NCBI RefSeq assembly: GCF_018128945.1
Contig: NZ_CP068393.1
Coordinates: 2,852,001-2,916,000, forward strand
DNA from: Aristaeella hokkaidonensis
GTDB lineage: Bacteria; Bacillota; Clostridia; Christensenellales; Aristaeellaceae
DNA: 64,000 nt
Reading direction: 5' to 3'
A program made the translations under genes and the position numbers. The notes beneath the pieces were generated by a model, which saw only the letters and a program-made list of their open reading frames with translations, made no database searches and had not been told where the DNA came from. Of the stretch, positions 42,922-50,628 are shown piece by piece (the first letter of the stretch is position 1; every line of letters begins with the position of its first letter).

Positions 42922-43608
42922 ATGACCCGGGAGGAACTGGAAAGCAGAGTTGAACGAGTCCGGCAGGAGCTGGAAGAAGCTTCGGCAGGACGTTATCCCA
43001 TACCGAAACTGATTGCCGTGACGAAAACCCACAGCGCGGAGGAAATCCTGCCGCTGGCTGAAATGGGAATCACAGACATCGGCGAGAACAGGGTGCAGGA
43101 GCTTCTGACCAAGCTGCCGGAGCTTCAGGACCGGTTTCAGATTCACCTGATCGGCCGCCTGCAGCGGAACAAGGTGAAGCAGATTGTCGGAGATGTATGT
43201 ATGATTCAATCCGTGGACAGCGAACCGCTGGCCAGGGAGATTCATAACCGGGCGCTGGCTGCCGGGAGGCGGATGCCGGTGCTGGTGGAAATCAGCCCCG
43301 CGGGAGAAGAACAGAAAGGCGGCGTACCGTTTGAGGAGACGGAAGCGTTTCTGAAGCAGATTGCGCCCCTGGAGGGGATTGAGATCCGGGGACTGATGGC
43401 GGTGATGCCGCTGACAGAGGATCAGGATTATCTGGACGGATTATTTGCACGGACGCGCGGACTGTTTGACAGGATCAGGGATAAAAACCTGAGCGGGATC
43501 GTGATGGAAGAGCTGAGCATGGGCATGTCCGGTGATTACCGGCTGGCTGCGGCTCACGGAGCGACGATGGTCCGGGTGGGAAGCGCAATTTTCGGACCCC
43601 GCGGATGA
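42922..43608 (+). CDS. YggS-family PLP homeostasis protein
   Basis: A 228-residue PLP-binding protein; the cofactor lysine is in LIAVTKTHSAEEI, and ELSMGMSGDYRLAAAHGATM with VRVGSAIFGPR is the C-terminal signature. It helps keep PLP and amino-acid pools balanced and is often found beside division genes. It follows the HlyD-like gene by 20 bases and precedes sepF by 25. GGGAGGAG precedes the ATG. Confidence 0.96.
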   Translation: MTREELESRVERVRQELEEASAGRYPIPKLIAVTKTHSAEEILPLAEMGITDIGENRVQELLTKLPELQDRFQIHLIGRLQRNKVKQIVGDVCMIQSVDSEPLAREIHNRALAAGRRMPVLVEISPAGEEQKGGVPFEETEAFLKQIAPLEGIEIRGLMAVMPLTEDQDYLDGLFARTRGLFDRIRDKNLSGIVMEELSMGMSGDYRLAAAHGATMVRVGSAIFGPRG

Positions 43609-43633
43609 CGGGAAAGAGGAGAGGAAAACACGT

Positions 43634-44617
43634 ATGGCATTTAAGGATCTGATGAAGAGCATTGAAGGGGTTTTTTCCCGCGTGTCGGCGGATATCACAC
43701 GCCGGCCGGACGGAGGCACCAGTCATTATCGTCCGCTGCGGAAGAAGACCGCGGAAGCCCAGCCCGGTGATATGACACAGATGCAGGGACAGGATCCCCG
43801 TTTTGTGCATACCGGTTTCACAGGCATGAATCCGCCGGTGAATTTCGGAGGATATGAGCAGGGCACCTTCGGCCAGACTGCATATGGCCAGACTGCTTTT
43901 GATCAGACCGCATACGGTCAGACTGCTTACAACCAGACAGCCTATAATCAGACAGCCTTCGGCCAGACGGCTTACGGTCAGCCGCAGGGCACCAGCTATT
44001 TCCCGCAGCAGGATCAGAATGCCCAGCAGGATTATGTGGGCAAGGGAAGCTTCAGCGGTCAGACCGGATTTACCCAGGCCCAGAGGAACAATATTTCCTA
44101 TATGCCGGGCGTTGAGCCGCGGATGGAACGCGGACAGGTGCATGTTGAGCACATCATCACACTGACCGGCCTGAAGAGCTGCTACGAAGCAATTGAGTGC
44201 ATGAAGGACGGGGAAACCCTGATCGTGATGCTGGACGCGATTGCCAATGACAGCGAAAGCATGCGGTGTCAGGATATGCTGGCCGGTGCTGCGTTTACAC
44301 TGGGATGCTCAGTCCGGCTGCTGCAGGGCGCGCAGATCGTCATCATCGCACCGGAAGGCGTCAAGATCCTGCCCGAGCAGAACAATGCCCGCGTGATGAT
44401 GCCCGGCGGGATGATGCAGCCGCCGGAAATGGTGGTACCCCCCATGACCGAGCCCGCGGAAGTTCCCTTCCAGGGCCGGCGGGAACACAGAACCAGCGCG
44501 AACGCGGCCGATTGGAACGCGGCGCGAAACGGCGAACTGCAGGGTTATAATCCCTACACCGGAACCATGCCGGTGGCAGCCGGAGCTTATGGCAGCTTCG
44601 GAGGGTATGGCTATTGA
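43634..44617 (+). CDS. sepF: Cell division protein SepF with a long repeat-bearing linker
   Basis: SepF ties FtsZ filaments to the membrane and to each other. The N-terminal amphipathic helix (MAFKDLMKSIEGVFSRV) and the core domain (residues about 165-246: KSCYEAIECMKDGETLIVML, then MLAGAAFTLGCSVRLL) are normal. At 327 residues it is much longer than usual, because of a linker (24-164) with seven consecutive five-residue repeats [FY]xQTA at 79-113 and a glycine/proline-rich tail after 246. The start at 43634 has GAGGA upstream. The last codons and the TGA lie in a 13-bp perfect inverted repeat. It is followed by divIVA, the usual order. Confidence 0.93.
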   Translation: MAFKDLMKSIEGVFSRVSADITRRPDGGTSHYRPLRKKTAEAQPGDMTQMQGQDPRFVHTGFTGMNPPVNFGGYEQGTFGQTAYGQTAFDQTAYGQTAYNQTAYNQTAFGQTAYGQPQGTSYFPQQDQNAQQDYVGKGSFSGQTGFTQAQRNNISYMPGVEPRMERGQVHVEHIITLTGLKSCYEAIECMKDGETLIVMLDAIANDSESMRCQDMLAGAAFTLGCSVRLLQGAQIVIIAPEGVKILPEQNNARVMMPGGMMQPPEMVVPPMTEPAEVPFQGRREHRTSANAADWNAARNGELQGYNPYTGTMPVAAGAYGSFGGYGY

Positions 44618-44640
44618 TTTGGCGGAACCAAATCAATAGC
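44610..44640 (+). repeat. Perfect 13-bp inverted repeat spanning the sepF stop codon
   Basis: GCTATTGATTTGG pairs with CCAAATCAATAGC around CGGAA; the TGA (44615-44617) is inside the left arm. Confidence 0.8.
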
Positions 44641-44667
44641 AATTAACAATGAATAATTAACAATTCA
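44640..44667 (+). repeat. Four-unit heptad array between sepF and divIVA
   Basis: Units CAATTAA, CAATGAA, TAATTAA, CAATTCA, a different heptad family but again 28 bases. Confidence 0.65.
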
Positions 44668-44696
44668 GACTGAAAGTACCGGAAGGAGGGACGGAC

Positions 44697-45170
44697 ATGG
44701 AAAGAATCACTTCAGAAGTTATTGCGGAGAAAGAGTTTACTATCGCGTCAAGAGGGTACAATCAGGAAGAGGTGGATACCTTCCTGGACCTGATCTGTGA
44801 GGAAATGGACCGGCTGAACAACGAAATCCAGGACCTGCGCCAGAAGACAACAATGGTGCGTCCGTCCGCGCCGGCGGCTGAATCCTCCAGCGTGAGCAAA
44901 GAGGATGAGAACAAGTTCCGGGAGATCCTGGAGATGGCTGCAACCGTGAAGGAAGAAACCATCCGCAAGGCCCGGGAAGATGCTGAGGCGATCCGCCTGA
45001 AGGCAGAGACAGAGGCGAATGAGCGCCTGAACGGGTTGGCCGAAGAACGGGAAGGCCTGGAAAAAGAGGTTACCGCGCTGAAGGAAACTGCTGTGGAATA
45101 CCGGCGCCAGTTTGAAGAGCTCCTGCATGCACAGCAGGAAGCCCTGGAAAAGGCTACGGGTCTGTTTTAA
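44697..45170 (+). CDS. DivIVA-domain protein
   Basis: A 157-residue coiled-coil protein that senses membrane curvature at poles and division sites. The N-terminal membrane-binding part is KEFTIASRGYNQEEVDTFLD, followed by two coiled coils (residues about 30-55 and 75-150). Shorter than Bacillus DivIVA but normal for clostridia. GAAGGAGGG lies before the ATG. Same operon as sepF. Confidence 0.93.
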   Translation: MERITSEVIAEKEFTIASRGYNQEEVDTFLDLICEEMDRLNNEIQDLRQKTTMVRPSAPAAESSSVSKEDENKFREILEMAATVKEETIRKAREDAEAIRLKAETEANERLNGLAEEREGLEKEVTALKETAVEYRRQFEELLHAQQEALEKATGLF

Positions 45171-45189
45171 CTGAAAGGGAGGCCTGAAC

Positions 45190-46086
45190 ATGTTTGGACG
45201 CAGACCGGATGGCAGACGACTCAATGACGTGGACCCGATCGTGCAGATTACCCCTTACCTGATGCCCATGCGCTGTGACGCGCAGGTTTTCCTGGAACAC
45301 AAGATGGACTATGAGAAAGCCGCGCGCTATATCGCGGAAAAGAATCGGCAGGGGGAAAGAATTACCTTCATGCAGATCATTGCCGCGGCGTATGTGCGGT
45401 CTGTCAGCCAGCTGCCTGAACTGAACAGGTTTATTTTCAACAAGCAGTATTATGCCCGGAACAACTGCTCCCTTTCCTACGTGGTCCTCAAGGATCCGCA
45501 GAACAATGAGAGCAACGAAGTCACAGCCAGGATCGAGTTCGACCTGACAGATACGATCTTCGACGTCCGGGACCGGATGGTTGCCGCACAGGAAAAAATC
45601 CGGGATGAAGAGGATGACGCATTCCTGACCAAGCTGGCAGGGGCATTGCTGAAGATTCCGGGACTGGCCACCGGCATTGTGGGCCTGTACCGGCTGCTGG
45701 ACCGCTACGGCCTTGCACCCGGATTCCTGATCCGGGAACTGCCCTTCTACAGCGGCCTGTTTATCACCAACAACGCGTCCATCGGCCTGAACCATGTATG
45801 GCATCACATCTATAACTTCGGCAATGTGAGCATGTTCATCGGCATGGGCACGATCATGAAGGAAGCCACTGTGGACAGTGAAGGCAAGAGCCGCATGAAG
45901 CGGTGGCTGCCGCTGGGCATGACCGCGGATGAGCGGATGTGCTCCGGCGCCCATTATTCCGCCTTCTTTGCCTCCATGGTCAAGTATATGGATGATCCGT
46001 CCCTGCTGGAAGTTCCGCCGGAATCTGTCCGGTTTGACATGGGCGGAAAGTATGAATACCACGTACCCAAAGTTAAAAAATTCTGA
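45190..46086 (+). CDS. E2/CAT-fold acyltransferase-like protein lacking the catalytic histidine
   Basis: A 298-residue stand-alone catalytic domain of the 2-oxoacid dehydrogenase E2 / chloramphenicol acetyltransferase fold (RITFMQIIAAAYVRSVSQLP, then FGNVSMFIGMG). The active-site motif that should read DHRxxDGA is DERMCSGA here (residues 247-254), so both the catalytic His and the Asp are replaced. There is no lipoyl domain. Such proteins occur alone in clostridia and their role is unknown. It follows divIVA by 19 bases with GGGAGG before the ATG. Confidence 0.8.
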   Translation: MFGRRPDGRRLNDVDPIVQITPYLMPMRCDAQVFLEHKMDYEKAARYIAEKNRQGERITFMQIIAAAYVRSVSQLPELNRFIFNKQYYARNNCSLSYVVLKDPQNNESNEVTARIEFDLTDTIFDVRDRMVAAQEKIRDEEDDAFLTKLAGALLKIPGLATGIVGLYRLLDRYGLAPGFLIRELPFYSGLFITNNASIGLNHVWHHIYNFGNVSMFIGMGTIMKEATVDSEGKSRMKRWLPLGMTADERMCSGAHYSAFFASMVKYMDDPSLLEVPPESVRFDMGGKYEYHVPKVKKF

Positions 46087-46090
46087 CAAC

Positions 46091-46117
46091 AAAAAGCCTG
46101 ACAATGTCAGGCTTTTT
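46091..46117 (+). terminator. Rho-independent terminator after the division cluster
   Basis: AAAAAGCCTGACA / TGTCAGGCTTTTT, perfect 13-bp stem with a T run. Confidence 0.9.
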
Positions 46118-46122
46118 CAATT

Positions 46123-46284
46123 CATAATTCATAATTCACAATTCATAATTATATAATGGTTAGCACTGAAAACTCGTTAACAATAATATATGTGCCCGGC
46201 GGAATCTAAAGCCAGGCAGCATCTGTGTGGAGAGCGTTTTTCGCCGGCACACATTTAATTCTGAATTCTGAATTCTTAATTCTT
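46123..46284. repeat. Composite: forward heptad array, spacer, reverse heptad array
   Basis: Left array 46123-46150 (CATAATT, CATAATT, CACAATT, CATAATT), right array 46257-46284 in reverse (AATTCTG, AATTCTG, AATTCTT, AATTCTT). The 106-base spacer contains a long imperfect stem between about 46190 (ATGTGCCCGGCGGA) and about 46254 (TCGCCGGCACACAT). No reading frame. Confidence 0.7.
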
Positions 46285-46286
46285 AA

Positions 46287-47159
46287 TTATACAAAGCTCT
46301 CATCCCGGTTGAACAACGGAATAAAGTCCCGGTCGGCGGAATCCGGTTCCTGCAGGAAACCGGGAAGATCCAGGGCGATCATATGATCGCGGACACGGCT
46401 GTACTCCTTTTCCGTTATACGCCGGTCAAGTCCGGGAACGGATACGTCGTTGCAAGGGATATACTGGCGCATGAGGCTGACAGGAACGCCGGCGGGGAGT
46501 TCATCCCGAACCCAGGTGAGCAGGCGCAGGCTTTCCGAAGTGAAACCCGGCAGGATCAGGTGGCGGACCAGGGTGCCCCGGAGCATGATGCCGTTTTCAT
46601 CATAAACGGGAGCACCGGTCTGGCGGCACATTTCCTTAATCGCGGCGGAGGTGACAGCAAAATAGTCCGGTGCCGCGGCGCACAGCCGTCCGGCACGGGC
46701 GGAGAAATGCTTCAGATCCGGAAGGTATACGTCAATGACTCCTTCGAGACGGCGGAGGGTATCCACGGTTTCATAGCCGGAGGTATTCCATACCAGGGGC
46801 AGAGGCGGGTGCCAGAGTTCCAGCGCCTCCAGGATCCGGGGAACAAAAGGGGTGCCTGTGATGAAGGACAGGGTGTGGACGCCCAGGTCCGTCAGGCGCT
46901 TCAGAGCGTCTGAAAGCTCCCGCGGGGTAAAAGGGCGGCCCTCATTCCGGTGGGAGATATCCCCGTTCTGGCAGTAGACGCAGCGGAGCGTGCAGCCGGA
47001 GAAAAAGACAGCGCCGGTTCCGTGGCTGCCGGATATGGGTGGTTCTTCCCACAGATGCGGGGCAATACGGGCAATAAGAATCTCCTCGCCGAGGCCGCAG
47101 AAGCCCGGCTGAAGGGAACGGTCAGCACCGCATTGACGAGGACAAAGTGTACATTTCAT
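46287..47159 (-). CDS. Radical SAM protein, PflX / PflA-like
   Basis: A 290-residue radical SAM enzyme. The cluster motif is CTLRCVYCQN (C-x3-C-x2-C). The N-terminus has four extra cysteines (CTLCPRQCG, GFCG), as in the PflX group of pyruvate-formate-lyase-activase homologues, whose targets are unknown. The start is placed at the ATG beginning MKCTLCPRQC; upstream in-frame codons have no ribosome site and no homology. It is monocistronic here and converges on the division cluster. Confidence 0.87.
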   Translation of the reverse strand: MKCTLCPRQCGADRSLQPGFCGLGEEILIARIAPHLWEEPPISGSHGTGAVFFSGCTLRCVYCQNGDISHRNEGRPFTPRELSDALKRLTDLGVHTLSFITGTPFVPRILEALELWHPPLPLVWNTSGYETVDTLRRLEGVIDVYLPDLKHFSARAGRLCAAAPDYFAVTSAAIKEMCRQTGAPVYDENGIMLRGTLVRHLILPGFTSESLRLLTWVRDELPAGVPVSLMRQYIPCNDVSVPGLDRRITEKEYSRVRDHMIALDLPGFLQEPDSADRDFIPLFNRDESFV

Positions 47160-47340
47160 AATATAAAACAATAACCATCTTTCAGAATAAAAACAGGACG
47201 AACTGCAACGGAAAAACGTCCGCATCCGTATTATATAAGGGCGCAGGGGAAAAGGCAACGGCCGCGGGACTTGTGAACAAAAACGCTTTCAGATATAATA
47301 CACACTGTCGGAAACTTTGCAGAAAAGGAGAAGACGAAGA

Positions 47341-50300
47341 TTGGACAGATGGAATCGGAAAGATCAGAATACATATACCGGGATGAATGCCCAGCGCAGA
47401 AACCGGCGGAAACCGGAAACGGGCATTCCCGTCAGAGCGGAAGAATCGTCTGAATCCTCCGAAGTGCTGGCCAGCCTTGAACGCTGGCTTATTGATGATG
47501 AGCCCGAAAAGGAAACACAGGAGAAAGCGCCTGTAACAGAAGTGGCGGAGCAGACCGAAGAGGCGGATTTTCCTGAAGAGCCCGATATGCCGGCGGAGGA
47601 AGAACCGGCTGAGGCGAAGGAAACAGCAATTCCGGATCCTGAAAAGAAAGAAGAAAGTGATACTTCCGCGGCACCTGAGCTGCCGGAAGAATCTGAACCT
47701 GTCGAAAAAACAGAAGCATCTGAAGAGACACCGGCCGCGGTGCAGGGCGCGGACAGCCGGGTACCCGCGGAAGCGCGGCGCATGAGCGCCGCTCCTTACG
47801 GCACCGTCAAGCCGGAGGCCAGACGTCCAGGCACCCGTCCGCAGAACGCGTACCGCAGGCCGCCTATGCCTGAACAGAAGCAGACGCCGGTCCGTCCCAG
47901 GCGGGACGTACGGGAAGAGCCGCTTCGGACCGGCAGCAACAAAACCCAGGATAAAACATCCAGGGTACGGGTTGGCTATGCCCCGGGACGGATGAGCGAC
48001 GGTATGACGCAGCAGGTTCCGATCCGGGAAACTGCCCGGGACACTGCCTGGGAACGGGAACAGCCGATGTATTCCCGTGACGCGAAAGCATATCTTGAAA
48101 AACGGAGTCAGCCTTTCCGGACGGAGAATGCAAAGGAAAAGGTGCAGGATCGTCCGGAGCATAAACTGCTGAGGATCATTGTGGCGCTGCTGGTGGTGAT
48201 CGGCATCATCATTACCGGTGTACTGATCTTCAGGGACAGGGCGAACCAGAAGAATAATCCTGTCCGTGAAGCTCCGCGCGTCATCAACTTTATCCCGGTG
48301 GATGAAACGGAAGGACGCACCGCACCGGTGGATCTGGCTTTTACCGTGCTTACGGAGAAGGATGTATCCGGAATCCGCCTGCGGGGAGAAAACGACGAGG
48401 ACCTGGATACTGAGGCCGCATCGACTGACAACTCGGATGGTACCAAGATATGGACCATGAAGATGCACGTGGAAACCGGACGGAACGGTACCGCCATTCT
48501 CCAGGTGCGCCGGGCTGATGAAGATAAGTGGTATGATACCAATTCCACGGTGGAACTGGAGATCCAGGGACCGCTGGATCTGCTGACGCCGAAGCCGGAG
48601 GAAGACGCTGAACCTGATCCGGTTGAGTATGACGATGACGATTATTACGACGAGGATGCGGAAAGAGCGAAAGAAGAAGGCGCTGAAGAAGGTGCCAACG
48701 GAGAGGCGTATCCTGAAGCAGAATCGGATGAGAATCCGAATATAGAGGCAGAAGACGTTACCGCAGATATATGGGCAGAGAACGTAGAAGGCGATCCGGA
48801 TAACGAAACGGAGGGCGAAGGAGAACGGTATGACGACCTGCCGACCGGAGAATTGCGTACGCCTGAACCGACGCCTACCGTTGCACCGCCAACCCCTGTG
48901 CCGACTGAGACCCCGCCGCTGACGGCGCAGGCAGCGCCGGAAGCTGATCCGGGATTGATTTCCAGTACAACAGTATATACCAGTGCCACAAAGAAGGTTA
49001 AGAACTACAGCAGGCCGGCCAAGGAACTGATCCGTATGCCGGAGGCGGATGAATACACCACCAAGCAACTGGGCGTGATGACTTTCCGTGGCGACAATTT
49101 CCGCCGGAACGCAGCGGTAGGTACGCTGAGCGCGGCACCGACGGGACTGAAGGAAAAGTGGCATGCGGAGAGCGGAAGCTCACGGGGAACAAACCAGACT
49201 TATTACGGCTACGGATGGACCGGCCAGCCGGTGATTGCCCGCTGGAGCACACAGGTGCGTGAAGGAAGCAATCTGTTTGAAAAGAAAATCAATACAAAGG
49301 CCCTGAAGGAAGTCATCATTGCGGGTATGGACGGCAATATCCGATTCCTGGATCTGGCTGACGGAGAATTAACCCGCAACAGTATCAAGCTGGGCTACCC
49401 CATGCGCGGTACGCCGACACTGCATACCGGCGGTTATCCCTTCATGAGTGTAGGTCAGTTTGCCCGGAAGATGAAGGTGAAGACCGGAAAAATCGGCCTG
49501 AGGCAGTACAACCTGTATTCCCAGAAAGAGCAGAAACTGCTGGACGGCCTGGATGGAAAGTACCATCGGCCGCTGAACGATGTCGGAAGTTTTGAAACCT
49601 CAGCGCTGATTGACAGGACCAGCGATACGCTGATCGCTGCCGGATCAAACGGCATGCTGTACCTGGAATCCCTGAACTCGAGCTTCGACTATAACGCGAA
49701 GGTGCTGACCATTGATCCTTCCATCACCGTTATGAACTATAAGGTGAAGGGACAGAAGAGCACAGCCCTGCTGGCAATCGAATCCTCTCCCGCCGCGTAT
49801 GACAAGTACGTCTACATGGCAAACATGGGAGGCGTTCTCATGTGCATTGACACGGATACCCTGAAGCCTGTCTGGGCAGTGAATACCGGGGACTCCGTCA
49901 TGGCGGCGGTTGCCATGGATATGCAGATCAGGGAGAATGCCCAGGAAACGTCGGTGCCTGCAGAGGCAGGAGACGAAGACGATCCCAAGGACAAGGCTCC
50001 GGCGGACAACCGGGAGCTGAGTCTGTACACGGCGAATATGCTGAACAACCGGAAAAAGGGTGACAGCGATATCCAGATCCGCAGGTATGACGCACTGAGC
50101 GGAAAGGAAATCTGGAAGGCTTCCGTCGGCGTAACCAAGGGCAAGAAGGATAAGGATGACGTCGGCGCCAAGGCCTCCCCGGTGATTGGACAGCATGAAC
50201 TGAACAACCTGGTTTATTTCACGGTGACCGGTCTTTCTGACGAAGGCAGGCAGCAGCTTGGCCTTTCCGGTGAGACGCCTGCCGTCCTGATTGCGCTGGA

Positions 50301-50628
50301 AAAAGCAAGCGGAAAGATTGTCTGGTCCTACGGTCTTTCCAGCCGCAGCGAATCTTCACCCATCGCGGTGTATGACGAAAAAGGAAACGGCTGGATCATC
50401 CAGTGTGAACAGAACGGCACCATCCACCTGCTGGAGGGACTGACAGGAAGCGTTGTGGATACAATGCAGCTGAATGCTGAGATTGAAGCTTCCCCCGCCG
50501 CCTATGGCAGCACGGTGGTTATCGGTACTACGGGTAAAAACACGTCCTTTGTTTACGGCATTGAACTCGAGCTTGCGCAGGTGCATGATGAGGAGGGCGG
50601 CTATGAAGAAGATTCTGGCGGCGCTTGA
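47341..50628 (+). CDS. Large membrane protein with acidic N-terminus and PQQ-like beta-propeller
   Basis: A 1095-residue protein. Residues 1-275 are a disordered cytoplasmic part rich in Glu, Pro and Arg; a single transmembrane helix spans about 276-297 (LLRIIVALLVVIGIIITGVL); an acidic region with a TPxPT linker follows (to about 550); the last 530 residues repeat propeller-type blades (GMDGNIRFLDLADGEL, VLMCIDTDTLKPVWAVNTGD, GSVVDTMQLNAEIEASPAAYGS). The fold suggests an extracellular scaffold or wall-assembly factor. A TTG start at 47341 has AAAAGGAG 10 bases upstream. The 3' end overlaps glpK by 26 bases. Confidence 0.8.
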   Translation: MDRWNRKDQNTYTGMNAQRRNRRKPETGIPVRAEESSESSEVLASLERWLIDDEPEKETQEKAPVTEVAEQTEEADFPEEPDMPAEEEPAEAKETAIPDPEKKEESDTSAAPELPEESEPVEKTEASEETPAAVQGADSRVPAEARRMSAAPYGTVKPEARRPGTRPQNAYRRPPMPEQKQTPVRPRRDVREEPLRTGSNKTQDKTSRVRVGYAPGRMSDGMTQQVPIRETARDTAWEREQPMYSRDAKAYLEKRSQPFRTENAKEKVQDRPEHKLLRIIVALLVVIGIIITGVLIFRDRANQKNNPVREAPRVINFIPVDETEGRTAPVDLAFTVLTEKDVSGIRLRGENDEDLDTEAASTDNSDGTKIWTMKMHVETGRNGTAILQVRRADEDKWYDTNSTVELEIQGPLDLLTPKPEEDAEPDPVEYDDDDYYDEDAERAKEEGAEEGANGEAYPEAESDENPNIEAEDVTADIWAENVEGDPDNETEGEGERYDDLPTGELRTPEPTPTVAPPTPVPTETPPLTAQAAPEADPGLISSTTVYTSATKKVKNYSRPAKELIRMPEADEYTTKQLGVMTFRGDNFRRNAAVGTLSAAPTGLKEKWHAESGSSRGTNQTYYGYGWTGQPVIARWSTQVREGSNLFEKKINTKALKEVIIAGMDGNIRFLDLADGELTRNSIKLGYPMRGTPTLHTGGYPFMSVGQFARKMKVKTGKIGLRQYNLYSQKEQKLLDGLDGKYHRPLNDVGSFETSALIDRTSDTLIAAGSNGMLYLESLNSSFDYNAKVLTIDPSITVMNYKVKGQKSTALLAIESSPAAYDKYVYMANMGGVLMCIDTDTLKPVWAVNTGDSVMAAVAMDMQIRENAQETSVPAEAGDEDDPKDKAPADNRELSLYTANMLNNRKKGDSDIQIRRYDALSGKEIWKASVGVTKGKKDKDDVGAKASPVIGQHELNNLVYFTVTGLSDEGRQQLGLSGETPAVLIALEKASGKIVWSYGLSSRSESSPIAVYDEKGNGWIIQCEQNGTIHLLEGLTGSVVDTMQLNAEIEASPAAYGSTVVIGTTGKNTSFVYGIELELAQVHDEEGGYEEDSGGA

